A stretch of DNA of 64,000 nt, taken from assembly GCA_944321845.1 (NCBI GenBank), contig CALUMT010000001.1:1-64000 (forward strand), read 5' to 3'. Each line of letters starts with the position of its first letter. The first letter of the stretch is position 1. The translations under genes and the position numbers were made by a program. The DNA is from an uncultured Butyricimonas sp. GTDB taxonomy: Bacteria; Bacteroidota; Bacteroidia; Bacteroidales; Marinifilaceae. This document shows positions 17,259 to 25,710 of the stretch, one piece after another. The notes beneath the pieces were generated by a model. The model was not told the DNA's origin, searched no databases, and worked only from the letters and a program-made list of their open reading frames with translations.

Positions 17259-18027
17259 CAGGTGTTAGGGTAAACAACAGATAATTCCGGTCATTCATAT
17301 AACTACAACCGTAATACATGATTCCGTCTCCAAAAAGATCACGTGTCAGCAAACGATGATTATGGGCATGCAGGCAGAACTGCATACCGGGGAAACGCTT
17401 CAGCAACTCGTGGAACACCCGCGACACGTTGTTATTGAACTCCACGTCGCCCGGCCCCACGTGCATCACCGGTATCGTGCGGGTTGCTCCCGAGAGCGTA
17501 TCCGACAAAAGCGAATAGATGTACTCGAAATCGGGTATCGAATGGGAATAATCGAACTCCAGCGCGTTCGTGTTCAAGCAAATGAAACGGGTATCCCCCG
17601 CCATGAAAGAGAAATTCACCTCGCCGAACACCTCCTCGAACACCTCCAGACCATTCCCCAGCACGTCATGATTCCCGAGTAGAGTCACGTACGGAACGGT
17701 CAGCTTATTCATGATGTCACGCACCCACATGAACTCCTTCGTCAACCCGAAATCGGACACGTCGCCCCCGTGAATCACGAAATCCACATCGTCCCGACCG
17801 TTCACGTGCCGGACGAAATCTTCCGTCTCGTCATAATAACGCTGCGTGTCGCCCATCAGGATAAAACGCACCGTGTCCTTCCCGCGACAAAGCGACTCAA
17901 CACGAGCTATATTCTTCGCATTAATCCCCGTTTCCCCGGACAGCCGCACATCATAAGGATGATACTCCACCATGTTACATCCCCAGAGAAACAAAAAAAA
18001 CGTGATTATCCAAAATTCTCGTTTCAT
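17227..18027 (-). CDS. Metallophosphoesterase, calcineurin-like, probable lipoprotein
   Basis: About 266 residues. A short hydrophobic leader ends in a lipobox-like LWGC (Cys about residue 16). All five motif blocks of the dimetal phosphoesterase fold are present: MGDTQ, HGGDVSD, LLGNHD, MHVGPGD and HAHNH. It should hydrolyse a phosphomonoester or diester at the periplasmic face; the substrate is unknown. The frame opens at 18132, but the ATGs at 18033 and 18027 directly before the signal peptide are the natural starts. It overlaps the next gene by 32 bases. Confidence 0.82.
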   Translation of the reverse strand: MKREFWIITFFLFLWGCNMVEYHPYDVRLSGETGINAKNIARVESLCRGKDTVRFILMGDTQRYYDETEDFVRHVNGRDDVDFVIHGGDVSDFGLTKEFMWVRDIMNKLTVPYVTLLGNHDVLGNGLEVFEEVFGEVNFSFMAGDTRFICLNTNALEFDYSHSIPDFEYIYSLLSDTLSGATRTIPVMHVGPGDVEFNNNVSRVFHELLKRFPGMQFCLHAHNHRLLTRDLFGDGIMYYGCSYMNDRNYLLFTLTPDGYAYEVVDY

Positions 18028-18156
18028 AATCATTCCATTTACGCGGGGGAGTCTGCAAAAAACAGACCAAATCCCCTGTCGATACAGGAATAAGCAAATT
18101 TTAACGTGCTGGACAACATTTCCTCCCGCCACCCCTTATCATCCAGAAGAAATAGC

Positions 18157-18164
18157 TAACTTTG
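18157..18164 (+). promoter_or_regulatory. -7 element before the GHL10 hydrolase gene
   Basis: TAACTTTG at 18157-18164 matches the Bacteroidetes TAnnTTTG -7 box and sits 36 bases before the ATG at 18200. No clear -33 TTTG is at the expected distance, so this is a partial match. Confidence 0.4.
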
Positions 18165-18199
18165 CCGCCATTAAAAACAAAACCCCTTAAATCAGGTAC

Positions 18200-19684
18200 A
18201 TGAAACATTTCGCGTTTTTATCCCTAATCATAGCCCTCGTGTTCAGCACAGGAGCCTTCGCGCAAGAAAACCCCAAACGGGAATTCCGCGGGGCATGGAT
18301 TCAGACCGTCTTCCAAAGTGAATACGCCACCATGACTCCCGAGGAAATGAAAGCCGACTTCATCCGTAAACTCGACTTTCTCCAGTCCTGCGGCATCAAT
18401 GCCATCATCTTCCAGGTGCGTCCCGAGGCCGATGCCTGGTATGCCTCCCGGATAGAACCCTGGAGCCGTTTCCTCACCGGGAAACAGGGCGTGGCCCCCG
18501 AACCCTACTGGGATCCCATGGAATTCCTCATCCGGGAATGCCACTGGCGCAACATGGAATTTCACGCCTGGCTGAACCCCTTCCGCGCGGGAACGAGCGG
18601 AACGGCCAACCTGGCCGACTCCCACGTCTATTACCAGCATCCCGAGTGGTTCGTCACCTACGGGCGGCAACTGCTCTTCGACCCGGGTATCCCCGCCTGC
18701 CGGGAATACATCTGCCGTGTCGTGCGGGACATCGTGCGCCGGTATGACGTCGATGCCATACACATGGATGACTACTTTTATCCCTACCCCGTGGATGGAA
18801 AACCTTTCCCGGACAACAACAGTTTCCGGGAATACGGCCTCACCGCCGGATACAAACCCAACGAGCGGGACAACTGGCGGAGAGAGAACGTGAACGAGTT
18901 GATACGTTCCCTCCAGAAAACCATCAAGGACGAGAAACCCTGGGTTCGCTTCGGCATCAGCCCATTCGGCATATACCGCAACCAGTCCAGCGACCCTGAC
19001 GGCAGCCGTACCAACGGACTCCAGAATTACGACAACCTCTATGCCGACGTCACCCTCTGGACACGCAAGGGATGGATTGATTACTGTGCGCCCCAGATAT
19101 ACTGGGAAATCGGTCACAAGGCCGCCGACTACCTCACCCTTCTCCACTGGTGGGACAAGCACCCCGGGAAAGCACATCTCTACATCGGGCAGGACGTCAA
19201 GCGCACCATGAACGCCGGCGACCTCACCCGCAAGATGGCCACCGCCCGACAAGCCCGTCACGTGAGCGGCAACTGCTTCTGGCCCGCCAACGAGATTCTG
19301 TTCAACACCGGCGGATTTGCCGACAGCCTCCGCGAGCACTATCATCAGGCCCCGGCCCTCATCCCGGCCTACACCCGCCTGCACGACTCCTCCCCCCGGA
19401 AAATATGCAATCTCAAGAAGGAACGCACCCGCCAGGGATACACCCTGCGCTGGATGACCCGTGGCGACCGGGAGGACCCCCGCAACGCGCAATACTTCGT
19501 CATCTACCGCTTCGCCCCCGGTGAACGTGTGGACCTCGACGACCCCACCCGCATCATCGGTATCACCCGTTACACGGAATGCTACATTCCCGCCTCCCTC
19601 GGCAAATACCGCTACGTCATCACCGCCGTCGACCGCTACCACAACGAATCCAAAGGCCAATCCATCAAAATCAAAACCCGGTAA
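18200..19684 (+). CDS. Glycosyl hydrolase-like 10 (GHL10, DigH/YngK-type) exported protein
   Basis: 494 residues with a signal peptide (1-21, ending AFAQ). Residues about 28-370 form the GHL10 (DUF187) barrel with FRGAWIQTVF at the start, IIFQVRPEADAWY, FHAWLNPFR and the acidic IHMDDYFYPYP. Residues about 400-494 look like a fibronectin-III-like domain. The characterised E. coli relative DigH (YddW) cleaves peptide-free peptidoglycan glycans, so a cell-wall role is plausible but not shown here. The gene is flanked by a divergent envelope operon and by darT, which begins 72 bases after its stop. Confidence 0.88.
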   Translation: MKHFAFLSLIIALVFSTGAFAQENPKREFRGAWIQTVFQSEYATMTPEEMKADFIRKLDFLQSCGINAIIFQVRPEADAWYASRIEPWSRFLTGKQGVAPEPYWDPMEFLIRECHWRNMEFHAWLNPFRAGTSGTANLADSHVYYQHPEWFVTYGRQLLFDPGIPACREYICRVVRDIVRRYDVDAIHMDDYFYPYPVDGKPFPDNNSFREYGLTAGYKPNERDNWRRENVNELIRSLQKTIKDEKPWVRFGISPFGIYRNQSSDPDGSRTNGLQNYDNLYADVTLWTRKGWIDYCAPQIYWEIGHKAADYLTLLHWWDKHPGKAHLYIGQDVKRTMNAGDLTRKMATARQARHVSGNCFWPANEILFNTGGFADSLREHYHQAPALIPAYTRLHDSSPRKICNLKKERTRQGYTLRWMTRGDREDPRNAQYFVIYRFAPGERVDLDDPTRIIGITRYTECYIPASLGKYRYVITAVDRYHNESKGQSIKIKTR

Positions 19685-19756
19685 CCCGAAGTTATTCAAA
19701 TTAATTTCATAATATTGCACTTGCCGATTAGCTCTATCAATGAAACCAACACAGCC

Positions 19757-20374
19757 ATGGGAAAGCCTCTTAAATACGCGTTTCGCATCACTCATATAGA
19801 CAACATGCCGCATATTATAAAATACGGCTTAGTGAAGAATGACTCTCCACACCGCAACGAGCATTTCATAAACATTGGCGATCAGCAAATCATTCAATCA
19901 CGCAAAGAAAACAACATCAAAGGCCATAAGCTTAGCGATTACATCCCATTTTATCTTGGACCCCGCTCCCCCATGCTGTACGTGATTCAACACGGATACA
20001 ACGGCGTTCAGCCAATAGAACCCGAACAAATAATTTACTGCGTCATCAAACTTGAGGATTTAACAAACAACCGGATTGATTGCATCTTCACCGATGGACA
20101 CGCATTAAGCATATTGACTTCCTTTTACCCGAAAGAGGATTTAACACGGATAAATGATATCGTCCGTTATGAAGACGTGTATTCCGCGCAATGGAATTCT
20201 GAAATCGACATCGACTTAAAACGCCGTAAGGAAGCGGAATTACTAGTGAACAGTGATTTGCCTCCGCACCTTATTTGTGGATATGTCGTTTATAACGAAA
20301 AAGCAAAGAGCACATTGATGGAACTGGGCATTCATGATAATAAAATCATCGTGAGACCAGATTATTACTTTTAA
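19757..20374 (+). CDS. darT: DarT: DNA ADP-ribosyltransferase toxin
   Basis: 205 residues from the ATG at 19757; an upstream ATG at 19715 would add 14 unrelated residues. The family (DUF4433) transfers ADP-ribose from NAD+ to a base in single-stranded DNA and blocks replication. Key parts are visible: FRITHIDNMPHIIKYGL at the start, DYIPFYLGPRSPMLY with the conserved Arg (R70) of the NAD site, DGHAL, and RRKEAELLV with the catalytic Glu (E161). All are intact, so the toxin looks active. The antitoxin gene follows after 20 bases. Such pairs act in phage defence in other bacteria. Base preference (thymidine or guanosine) cannot be assigned here. Confidence 0.92.
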   Translation: MGKPLKYAFRITHIDNMPHIIKYGLVKNDSPHRNEHFINIGDQQIIQSRKENNIKGHKLSDYIPFYLGPRSPMLYVIQHGYNGVQPIEPEQIIYCVIKLEDLTNNRIDCIFTDGHALSILTSFYPKEDLTRINDIVRYEDVYSAQWNSEIDIDLKRRKEAELLVNSDLPPHLICGYVVYNEKAKSTLMELGIHDNKIIVRPDYYF

Positions 20375-20394
20375 ACCAGGACAGGAGAAGCGCC

Positions 20395-21456
20395 ATGATA
20401 CAATATGTCAAAGGAGATTTATTGAAGAGCCAAGCAGATGCTTTGGTAAACACAGTCAACACCGAGGGAATAATGGGGAAAGGCATTGCCTTGCAATTCC
20501 GTGAGACTTTCCCCGAGAACTACCGTGTCTACAGGGACACATGCCGCAGGAATGAGTTACATATAGGCGAGTTACTTATCGTGGAAGACTCCAATTTAAT
20601 GACAGGTCACAAACTAATCGTTAACTTTCCCACGAAAACACATTGGAAATTGCCTTCGGAATACTCCTACATCGCACAAGGCCTCACCACCTTGCGCAAG
20701 GAAATCATCAACCGGGGAATACGTTCCATCGCCATTCCCCCATTAGGTTCGCATAACGGCGGATTGGACTGGTCACGAGTGAAACAAATGATAGAAACAG
20801 CTTTGGCGGATTTGGATTGCGACATCATGCTCTACGAACCTTCGGACGTCATCATCGAAAGGATGAAATCGGAAAGAGTGAAAATGACCCCGGCAAGAGC
20901 CATGTTGCTCCACCTGTTTGTCGACCTTAACATCAATGGCGAGTTCGCCTCCGTGTTCGCCTCCGAGAAATTAATCTATTTCATGCAGCGTTTCGGGGCG
21001 AAGAGTTATTTCAAAATAGACTTCAAGCCTTACTATTACGGACCCTACTCCGGTGGCAAGGTGGCCCATGTCCTTTACCACATGAACGGGAGTTACATCA
21101 AAGGCATGGGAAGCATGGAGAATCGCCCGTTTGACTACCTATGGTTGACAGACGACGCGGAACAGGAAGCGAACGCTTTTATCAATGGATACAAAGACAA
21201 TAGCCTGCGTGCGATTTGCGACAACACCAAGAGATTCCTGCGTGGCTATTACTCCAATTATTCGTTGGAACTGCTGGCGACGGTGGACTACCTATTGGAA
21301 AACGCCGAGTCACTGAAGAATTGGAGAAACGACAACATGGAGAACGTCCTGGACACCTTGGAACTGGAAATCCAAAAATGGAGCAAACGCAAAGAGCAGA
21401 TGTTCAAACGGGCATTGCTTTCCATTGCCGTTTGCCACCTGCGTGACAACCTATAA
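20395..21456 (+). CDS. darG: DarG: macrodomain DNA ADP-ribosylglycohydrolase antitoxin
   Basis: 353 residues. The N-terminal 150 or so are a macrodomain (MIQYVKGDLLKSQADALVN, VNTEGIMGKGIALQF, and IPPLGSHNGGLDW) that removes ADP-ribose from DNA. Lys81 in NFPTK matches the catalytic lysine position. Residues about 155-353 are the DarT-binding C-terminal domain (FYMQR/FGAKSYFKIDFKPYYYGPYSGG-like region). An AGGAG sequence lies 10-15 bases before the ATG, unusually clear for this group. It follows darT in the standard order, and a strong bidirectional hairpin (21498-21546) closes the unit. The stop is 125 bases from the convergent membrane-protein gene. Confidence 0.93.
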   Translation: MIQYVKGDLLKSQADALVNTVNTEGIMGKGIALQFRETFPENYRVYRDTCRRNELHIGELLIVEDSNLMTGHKLIVNFPTKTHWKLPSEYSYIAQGLTTLRKEIINRGIRSIAIPPLGSHNGGLDWSRVKQMIETALADLDCDIMLYEPSDVIIERMKSERVKMTPARAMLLHLFVDLNINGEFASVFASEKLIYFMQRFGAKSYFKIDFKPYYYGPYSGGKVAHVLYHMNGSYIKGMGSMENRPFDYLWLTDDAEQEANAFINGYKDNSLRAICDNTKRFLRGYYSNYSLELLATVDYLLENAESLKNWRNDNMENVLDTLELEIQKWSKRKEQMFKRALLSIAVCHLRDNL

Positions 21457-21497
21457 CACCATAAACGGATTACCATCTTTGACCCCTATAAACGAAT

Positions 21498-21546
21498 AAC
21501 CCGGGAATGCCTAGATTCCGACAAGAATCACAAGCATTCCCGGGTT
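21498..21546. terminator. Bidirectional hairpin between darG and a convergent gene
   Basis: AACCCGGGAATGC (21498-21510) pairs perfectly with GCATTCCCGGGTT (21534-21546), 13 bp, with a second small stem (GATTC/GAATC) inside the loop. It is placed between convergent genes ending at 21456 (+) and 21581 (-). Neither side has a long T-run, so it may stop transcripts weakly or protect 3' ends. Confidence 0.65.
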
Positions 21547-21580
21547 GCATGGATGATGGGTATTACCTACACGGGAATGA

Positions 21581-22264
21581 TTACTCGTCCTCGCTCCTTA
21601 TCTTCAAGTGCGTGGAAGAATACCATTTACCCATTTTGGAAAAAATATAGGAATACGAAAGCAGAGAAAAGATAGACAACAAAAGCGGGAATATCAAAGC
21701 GCAACAAATACCCAACCCCGCAGCCAAGCCAAGAAGGAACACCACCGCAATCCAAGCCAACATAACGACCCGGACAAAAATCTGTGTCACTTTCTGTGTG
21801 GAAACAAAACCCGGTAGCATGAGGTTTGACTCATCTGTCTTACCAGACAAAACTTTTCCATACAAAACTCCGTCATACACAAAAATAGCCTTATTGTCCC
21901 CAACTTCACCCTCAAAATACTTACGTTCCCGTAGTTTCAACACCCGAGTCCAACTAAGCATCCACCGGTAATGCCCCTCAATGCTTGCCTGCCAGCAAAT
22001 GGAAGCGAACCATCCCACAAGAGCAATCAATAGCGAAAACCACCATTCCAACGGCAACGAGGCCATACAACAACCACATACGGCATAACCACCTTTAAAA
22101 TCGGGCATAACATTATAAAATGCCACGAACAAAGCCCCCGTGAAAATTGCGTAATAATTCACCCACGTGTGATAACGCTGCACGTGAAACTGGTAGGCTT
22201 TTATCGCCTGCTCGTAAGCCACCAGTTCTTTATTATTTTCCATATCGTTTTCCGGCATATCCAT
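21581..22264 (-). CDS. Uncharacterised membrane protein with four helices
   Basis: 227 residues. After a soluble, helical N-terminus (1-40, ELVAYEQAIKAYQFHVQRYHTWVNYYA) come hydrophobic segments at about 36-52, 72-92, 160-180 and 182-205, with a soluble loop of about 70 residues in the middle (HYRWMLSWTRVLKLRERKYFEG). The layout recalls the small RipA-type octameric membrane proteins named in recent annotations, but I cannot confirm this by eye. It starts 5 bases after the stop of the large lipoprotein gene (start could also be 22258 or 22243), suggesting one transcript, and converges on darTG. Confidence 0.6.
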   Translation of the reverse strand: MDMPENDMENNKELVAYEQAIKAYQFHVQRYHTWVNYYAIFTGALFVAFYNVMPDFKGGYAVCGCCMASLPLEWWFSLLIALVGWFASICWQASIEGHYRWMLSWTRVLKLRERKYFEGEVGDNKAIFVYDGVLYGKVLSGKTDESNLMLPGFVSTQKVTQIFVRVVMLAWIAVVFLLGLAAGLGICCALIFPLLLSIFSLLSYSYIFSKMGKWYSSTHLKIRSEDE

Positions 22265-22269
22265 AAAAT

Positions 22270-25200
22270 TTAAAATTCAATTTCTTCTATAAGTTTAAAG
22301 TATTTCCATTCTTCCGCTTTAGAATACAACTGCTTCGTTCCTACAGGCACTCCTAAATAATTCCAACAAGCAAAAGCACGAGTAGCAATGTTTGGAGGAG
22401 TTAGTGTTTTACAATATATCTTATAATTACCCCTAAAGTTATACACATCAAATGCAGATTGACCAACAGACTCAACACTAGCCCCAAGCAACAAATATCC
22501 GGTAAAACTGACCCTATAAAAAGCGTAATCTCCTATTTGTTTCACCTTATCAGGAATAATCAAATTACCTGTAAATAGCACCTCAGTATCAGTATTCCAC
22601 ATGTAAAAAGCAGAATCTTCTATTTCTATGACATTTTCCCCAATAGTTAAGGCCCCGCTAAAACAAGAACAACCACTAAAAGCACTCCTTGGGATAACCT
22701 CCAGTCCATTCCCTATCCGTAAGGAACCGGTGAATGTAGATTCACTGAAAACAAAAGTTCCCATCTCCGTAACGGTATTCGGTATTATCAAATCCCCGGT
22801 AACTTTACTACATTCACAAAACGCCTTTTTTCCTATCGTCTGTAAACCTTCATGCAAGGTTAACACTCCATCAAAACGTGATTGATAAAAAGCATAATCG
22901 CTTATTGTCTTCACACTTCCCGGAATATCCACATTCCCGGTCAAACTTTGAGTTCCAGCGAAAGCATACTCTCCTATACTTTCCACCGTTTCCGGGATAT
23001 AAATAGAGGTAATCGCACTTTGATAGAATGCTCGATTCGATATGGTCTTCAAGTTCAACGGAAGCAACACCGTTGACACTTTCGAGCCGCTGAAGGCGCT
23101 AGCGGGGATATTTTCATCGCTTAATCCCGACAAATCCACGCTTTTCAAGTTGGGCAGCGTTTTCAAAAACTCGTAATCAAAGGTATTCAAATGTCCGGTA
23201 AGTTTCAGTTCCTCGATGATTTTAGCATCCTCGCTGCTGATTAACTGTTCCAGCGTGCCGGGAGTTGACACCTCCACGTCCTGTGAACTTCCCCCGCGTT
23301 GGGTAATTTGTATCGTCTCTGAAGTAACCCCCAATTTATCCACCAGTTTGATAACCGTGTAACGCAATTGCGTGCTGTTATTCTGTTGCACGTCAAAAGC
23401 TATCGTCTCATCCCGCATCACGGCCCGCCCGACAGTTTGAGCAAGAGAAACCCAGCTTTGGTCAGCTTCCGGGATTTCCACCGTGTAATCGATATTGGTC
23501 GAGAGTTCCACCTCAATCCGTCCACCCGTGTACCCTACCGTGTACGAGCGGTTGGTGATATTAATCACGCCTTCCACAAAGTTGATACTCCGCATGATAG
23601 TGCGCTCCGCCCCGTCCGTCACGAAGACCAACACCTCACTCGTCAATATCGTGGCGGGGGCAGTCACCTCGATTGTTCCGGTGGCATAGTCCGTGGGCTT
23701 CACGACAGCCCGGAACCCGTCCTGTGCCAAGGCCTTAATGACTGTCTTTTCCGTCGCCCCGCTAATCGTGTATTGAATCGGGTAAGTACGGCCGGACAGC
23801 ACCCGGATATCCTCCGTCTCGCTGAATGTCACGGAAAGTGGTTTACGCTTGGGTACGGCTATCGTACTCTCGTCGGAAAGAAGTGTCAGGTAAACGTAAT
23901 CCTCGTCCTCGGTCACCTCCTTGAAGAAACTGTCCCCATCCCGACCGTCCTGACCGTCTTGGCCATCTTCACCAGTGGCCTTTCCCAACCGGGTCCAATC
24001 ACTTCCGGAATTATAGGAAATATACCAGTAACCGTCCTCTTCTATTTTTAACTGTGGTGTAATGGCATCCTGTCCATCGGCTCCCGGCTGTCCGTCCGTT
24101 CCGTCTTGGCCATCCTGTCCCGGAACACCATCCGAACCTTCCGCCTTAATCTTTTCCCCCGCTTCACCTGTCAACCACTCTCCGTTCAGCGTCCAGTAAT
24201 ATTTACCGTCCGTATCCTGGCGCACACCGATAAGGGGCGAATTTCCGTCCTGACCGTCCATTCCGTCTTGCCCATCCTTACCATGGTAAATATTCACGGG
24301 AGCGTGTTGTTCGAAATAAAGCGTGTACCCGACCTCCTTCCCCTCCAACATCAAGGTTTCCACTCTTGTTACAGCATCTCTAGATTGTAACGCCTCAACT
24401 AACGATTGCAAGGTAAGGATATCCTCGTTAAATTGGTCGCACCTAGCCTGTAATTGATCGAACGCATACCAAGTAGGTATCTTCAACACCGTTCCTCCTG
24501 TCAACGTGAACAGGACATAATCCACGCTCGTGGTATAATCCACGCTCTCGAAGAAAGAATCACCATTAATCCCATCCTTACCATCCTCTCCGTTGATACC
24601 ATCTTGCCCATCCTGGCCATCAGCTCCGGTAGCCTGCCCGAGATCCTGCCATGAGGCGCCATTGTCCATGGAAAGTAACCAGCGTCCTTCCTCAATTTTC
24701 AATTGCGGGGATACACCATCCTGGCCGTCCTTACCATCTTGCCCGTTCTGTCCATCCGCACCATCCTGACCATCCTCTCCATCGGCACCGTCCTGCCCGT
24801 CTTGGCCGTCTTTACCGTCCATACCGACAGCCTTCACCTTAGCACCTCCTTCATCGGTAAGCCATTCCCCATTCAGCGTCCAGTAATAAATACCGTCCGT
24901 GTCCTGCTTTACCCCGATAATGGGTGTGATTCCATCTTGGCCATTCTGGCCGTCTGCCCCGTCTTCACCATCCGCACCATCCTGACCGTCTTTACCGTCT
25001 TGGCCATGATAAATGGTAATCGGGTCACCTTTCGTGAATTTAATCGTGTAACCAATGTTCACCCCACCTTCCGTCAATGGAGTCACGGACGTGATGCTGA
25101 TATTATTTTGGGCAGCATCAACCAACTTCTGGATAGCCTCGATATTGCTATTCATTTGCTCACAAAGTTTTTCCAGGCTTGCCACTCGATTCTCCAAGTT

Positions 25201-25317
25201 GTCCACACGGCCAGTCAAAGCCGAATCGTCATAGTCATCGCTACAACCGACTGCAATCAGACATAAAAATGCCGCAATGCAACCAGTAATTAAGGCAAAT
25301 TTACACTTGAATCTCAT
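22270..25317 (-). CDS. Large surface lipoprotein: DUF4988-like modules, collagen-like tracts, BACON domain and BspA leucine-rich repeats
   Basis: 1015 residues. A lipobox IAVGC (Cys about 25) is followed by a coiled-coil segment (about 33-70). Then come two copies of a module in which Gly-X-Asp collagen-like tracts (rich in GQDG, GKDG, GADG; almost no proline) flank a YYWTLNGEWLT segment and a PQLKIEE segment, as in PL29-lyase N-terminal/DUF4988 proteins. Residues about 590-690 look like a BACON domain, and about 705-990 are BspA-type leucine-rich repeats (AFYQS, IPETVESIGEYAFAG). No enzyme domain is present. It is probably a surface adhesin or glycan/host-protein binder. Leader region 25379-25621 contains a hairpin-rich element and a promoter. 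Confidence 0.8.
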   Translation of the reverse strand: MRFKCKFALITGCIAAFLCLIAVGCSDDYDDSALTGRVDNLENRVASLEKLCEQMNSNIEAIQKLVDAAQNNISITSVTPLTEGGVNIGYTIKFTKGDPITIYHGQDGKDGQDGADGEDGADGQNGQDGITPIIGVKQDTDGIYYWTLNGEWLTDEGGAKVKAVGMDGKDGQDGQDGADGEDGQDGADGQNGQDGKDGQDGVSPQLKIEEGRWLLSMDNGASWQDLGQATGADGQDGQDGINGEDGKDGINGDSFFESVDYTTSVDYVLFTLTGGTVLKIPTWYAFDQLQARCDQFNEDILTLQSLVEALQSRDAVTRVETLMLEGKEVGYTLYFEQHAPVNIYHGKDGQDGMDGQDGNSPLIGVRQDTDGKYYWTLNGEWLTGEAGEKIKAEGSDGVPGQDGQDGTDGQPGADGQDAITPQLKIEEDGYWYISYNSGSDWTRLGKATGEDGQDGQDGRDGDSFFKEVTEDEDYVYLTLLSDESTIAVPKRKPLSVTFSETEDIRVLSGRTYPIQYTISGATEKTVIKALAQDGFRAVVKPTDYATGTIEVTAPATILTSEVLVFVTDGAERTIMRSINFVEGVINITNRSYTVGYTGGRIEVELSTNIDYTVEIPEADQSWVSLAQTVGRAVMRDETIAFDVQQNNSTQLRYTVIKLVDKLGVTSETIQITQRGGSSQDVEVSTPGTLEQLISSEDAKIIEELKLTGHLNTFDYEFLKTLPNLKSVDLSGLSDENIPASAFSGSKVSTVLLPLNLKTISNRAFYQSAITSIYIPETVESIGEYAFAGTQSLTGNVDIPGSVKTISDYAFYQSRFDGVLTLHEGLQTIGKKAFCECSKVTGDLIIPNTVTEMGTFVFSESTFTGSLRIGNGLEVIPRSAFSGCSCFSGALTIGENVIEIEDSAFYMWNTDTEVLFTGNLIIPDKVKQIGDYAFYRVSFTGYLLLGASVESVGQSAFDVYNFRGNYKIYCKTLTPPNIATRAFACWNYLGVPVGTKQLYSKAEEWKYFKLIEEIEF

Positions 25318-25378
25318 AAAATAAAATTATTAGTTCTCCCAGTCCCCAAGAGATATACACCATATACCAAAAGAAACG

Positions 25379-25521
25379 TGGGTACTGATACGCCCACATC
25401 TAAAGTTGAGGTCCTGAGAAAACCCTGGTACAAATGAGGATGATAGTAGCCCACGCTATAGCATGAGAACCACTATGCTCTCTTCTTGTACCAATTCGAA
25501 ATTTCTCAGGTTTCAACTTTA
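25379..25521 (-). other. Structured leader element upstream of the collagen-like lipoprotein gene
   Basis: Two nested inverted structures lie before the gene start at 25317. A 20-base arm at 25502-25521 pairs with 25401-25421 (TAAAGTTGA and CTGAGAAA blocks match; one base bulges), with an inner GGTACA/TGTACC stem. Two smaller stems sit inside on the minus strand: AGCAT/ATGCT and TAGC/GCTA. Nearer the gene is a separate hairpin, GTGGG/CCCAC, at 25379-25398. This looks like a branched RNA or a palindromic mobile element. I could not match it to a known riboswitch. Confidence 0.5.
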
Positions 25522-25559
25522 CAAGATAAGCATAACGCTTCTTTAAAAATCCAATACTC

Positions 25560-25581
25560 AAAAAACGGGACGTTTCCCGTC
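25560..25581 (-). terminator. Small GC-rich hairpin with T-run next to the promoter
   Basis: On the minus strand ACGGGA (25576-25581 complement) pairs with TCCCGT (25566-25571 complement) around AACG, followed by a T-run (25560-25566). It has terminator shape but begins within a couple of bases of the expected transcription start, so it may instead stabilise the 5' end or end a transcript from further upstream. Confidence 0.4.
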
Positions 25582-25589
25582 ATGTCAAC

Positions 25590-25621
25590 AAAAATACGAT
25601 GATTTAACGAGAAGGGCAAAC
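25590..25621 (-). promoter_or_regulatory. Promoter of the collagen-like lipoprotein gene
   Basis: On the minus strand TTTG (25618-25621) and TATTTTTG (25590-25597) are spaced by 20 bases, an exact match to the Bacteroidetes TTTG/TAnnTTTG pattern. The predicted leader to the ATG at 25317 is long (about 265 bases) and contains the structured element. Confidence 0.55.
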
Positions 25622-25710
25622 GGGAGGGTATTTTTTTTACACCACAAGGCACGGAGCGAGCGAAGAGTATGTACCAAGGCGGACAGGTATCCGAAAAAGA
25701 AAAGACAACA

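Noticed and set aside
18224..19813. Minus-strand open frame of 529 codons
   Set aside because: Antisense shadow of the GC-rich GHL10 hydrolase gene; Gly/Val-rich composition is the usual artefact of high third-position GC.
19757..22264. Prophage or integrative element around DarTG
   Set aside because: No integrase, phage structural gene, tRNA target or flanking direct repeat could be seen.
25401..25521. TPP or cobalamin riboswitch
   Set aside because: A CTGAGA string occurs, but the other conserved blocks of either riboswitch are missing and the downstream gene is a surface lipoprotein.
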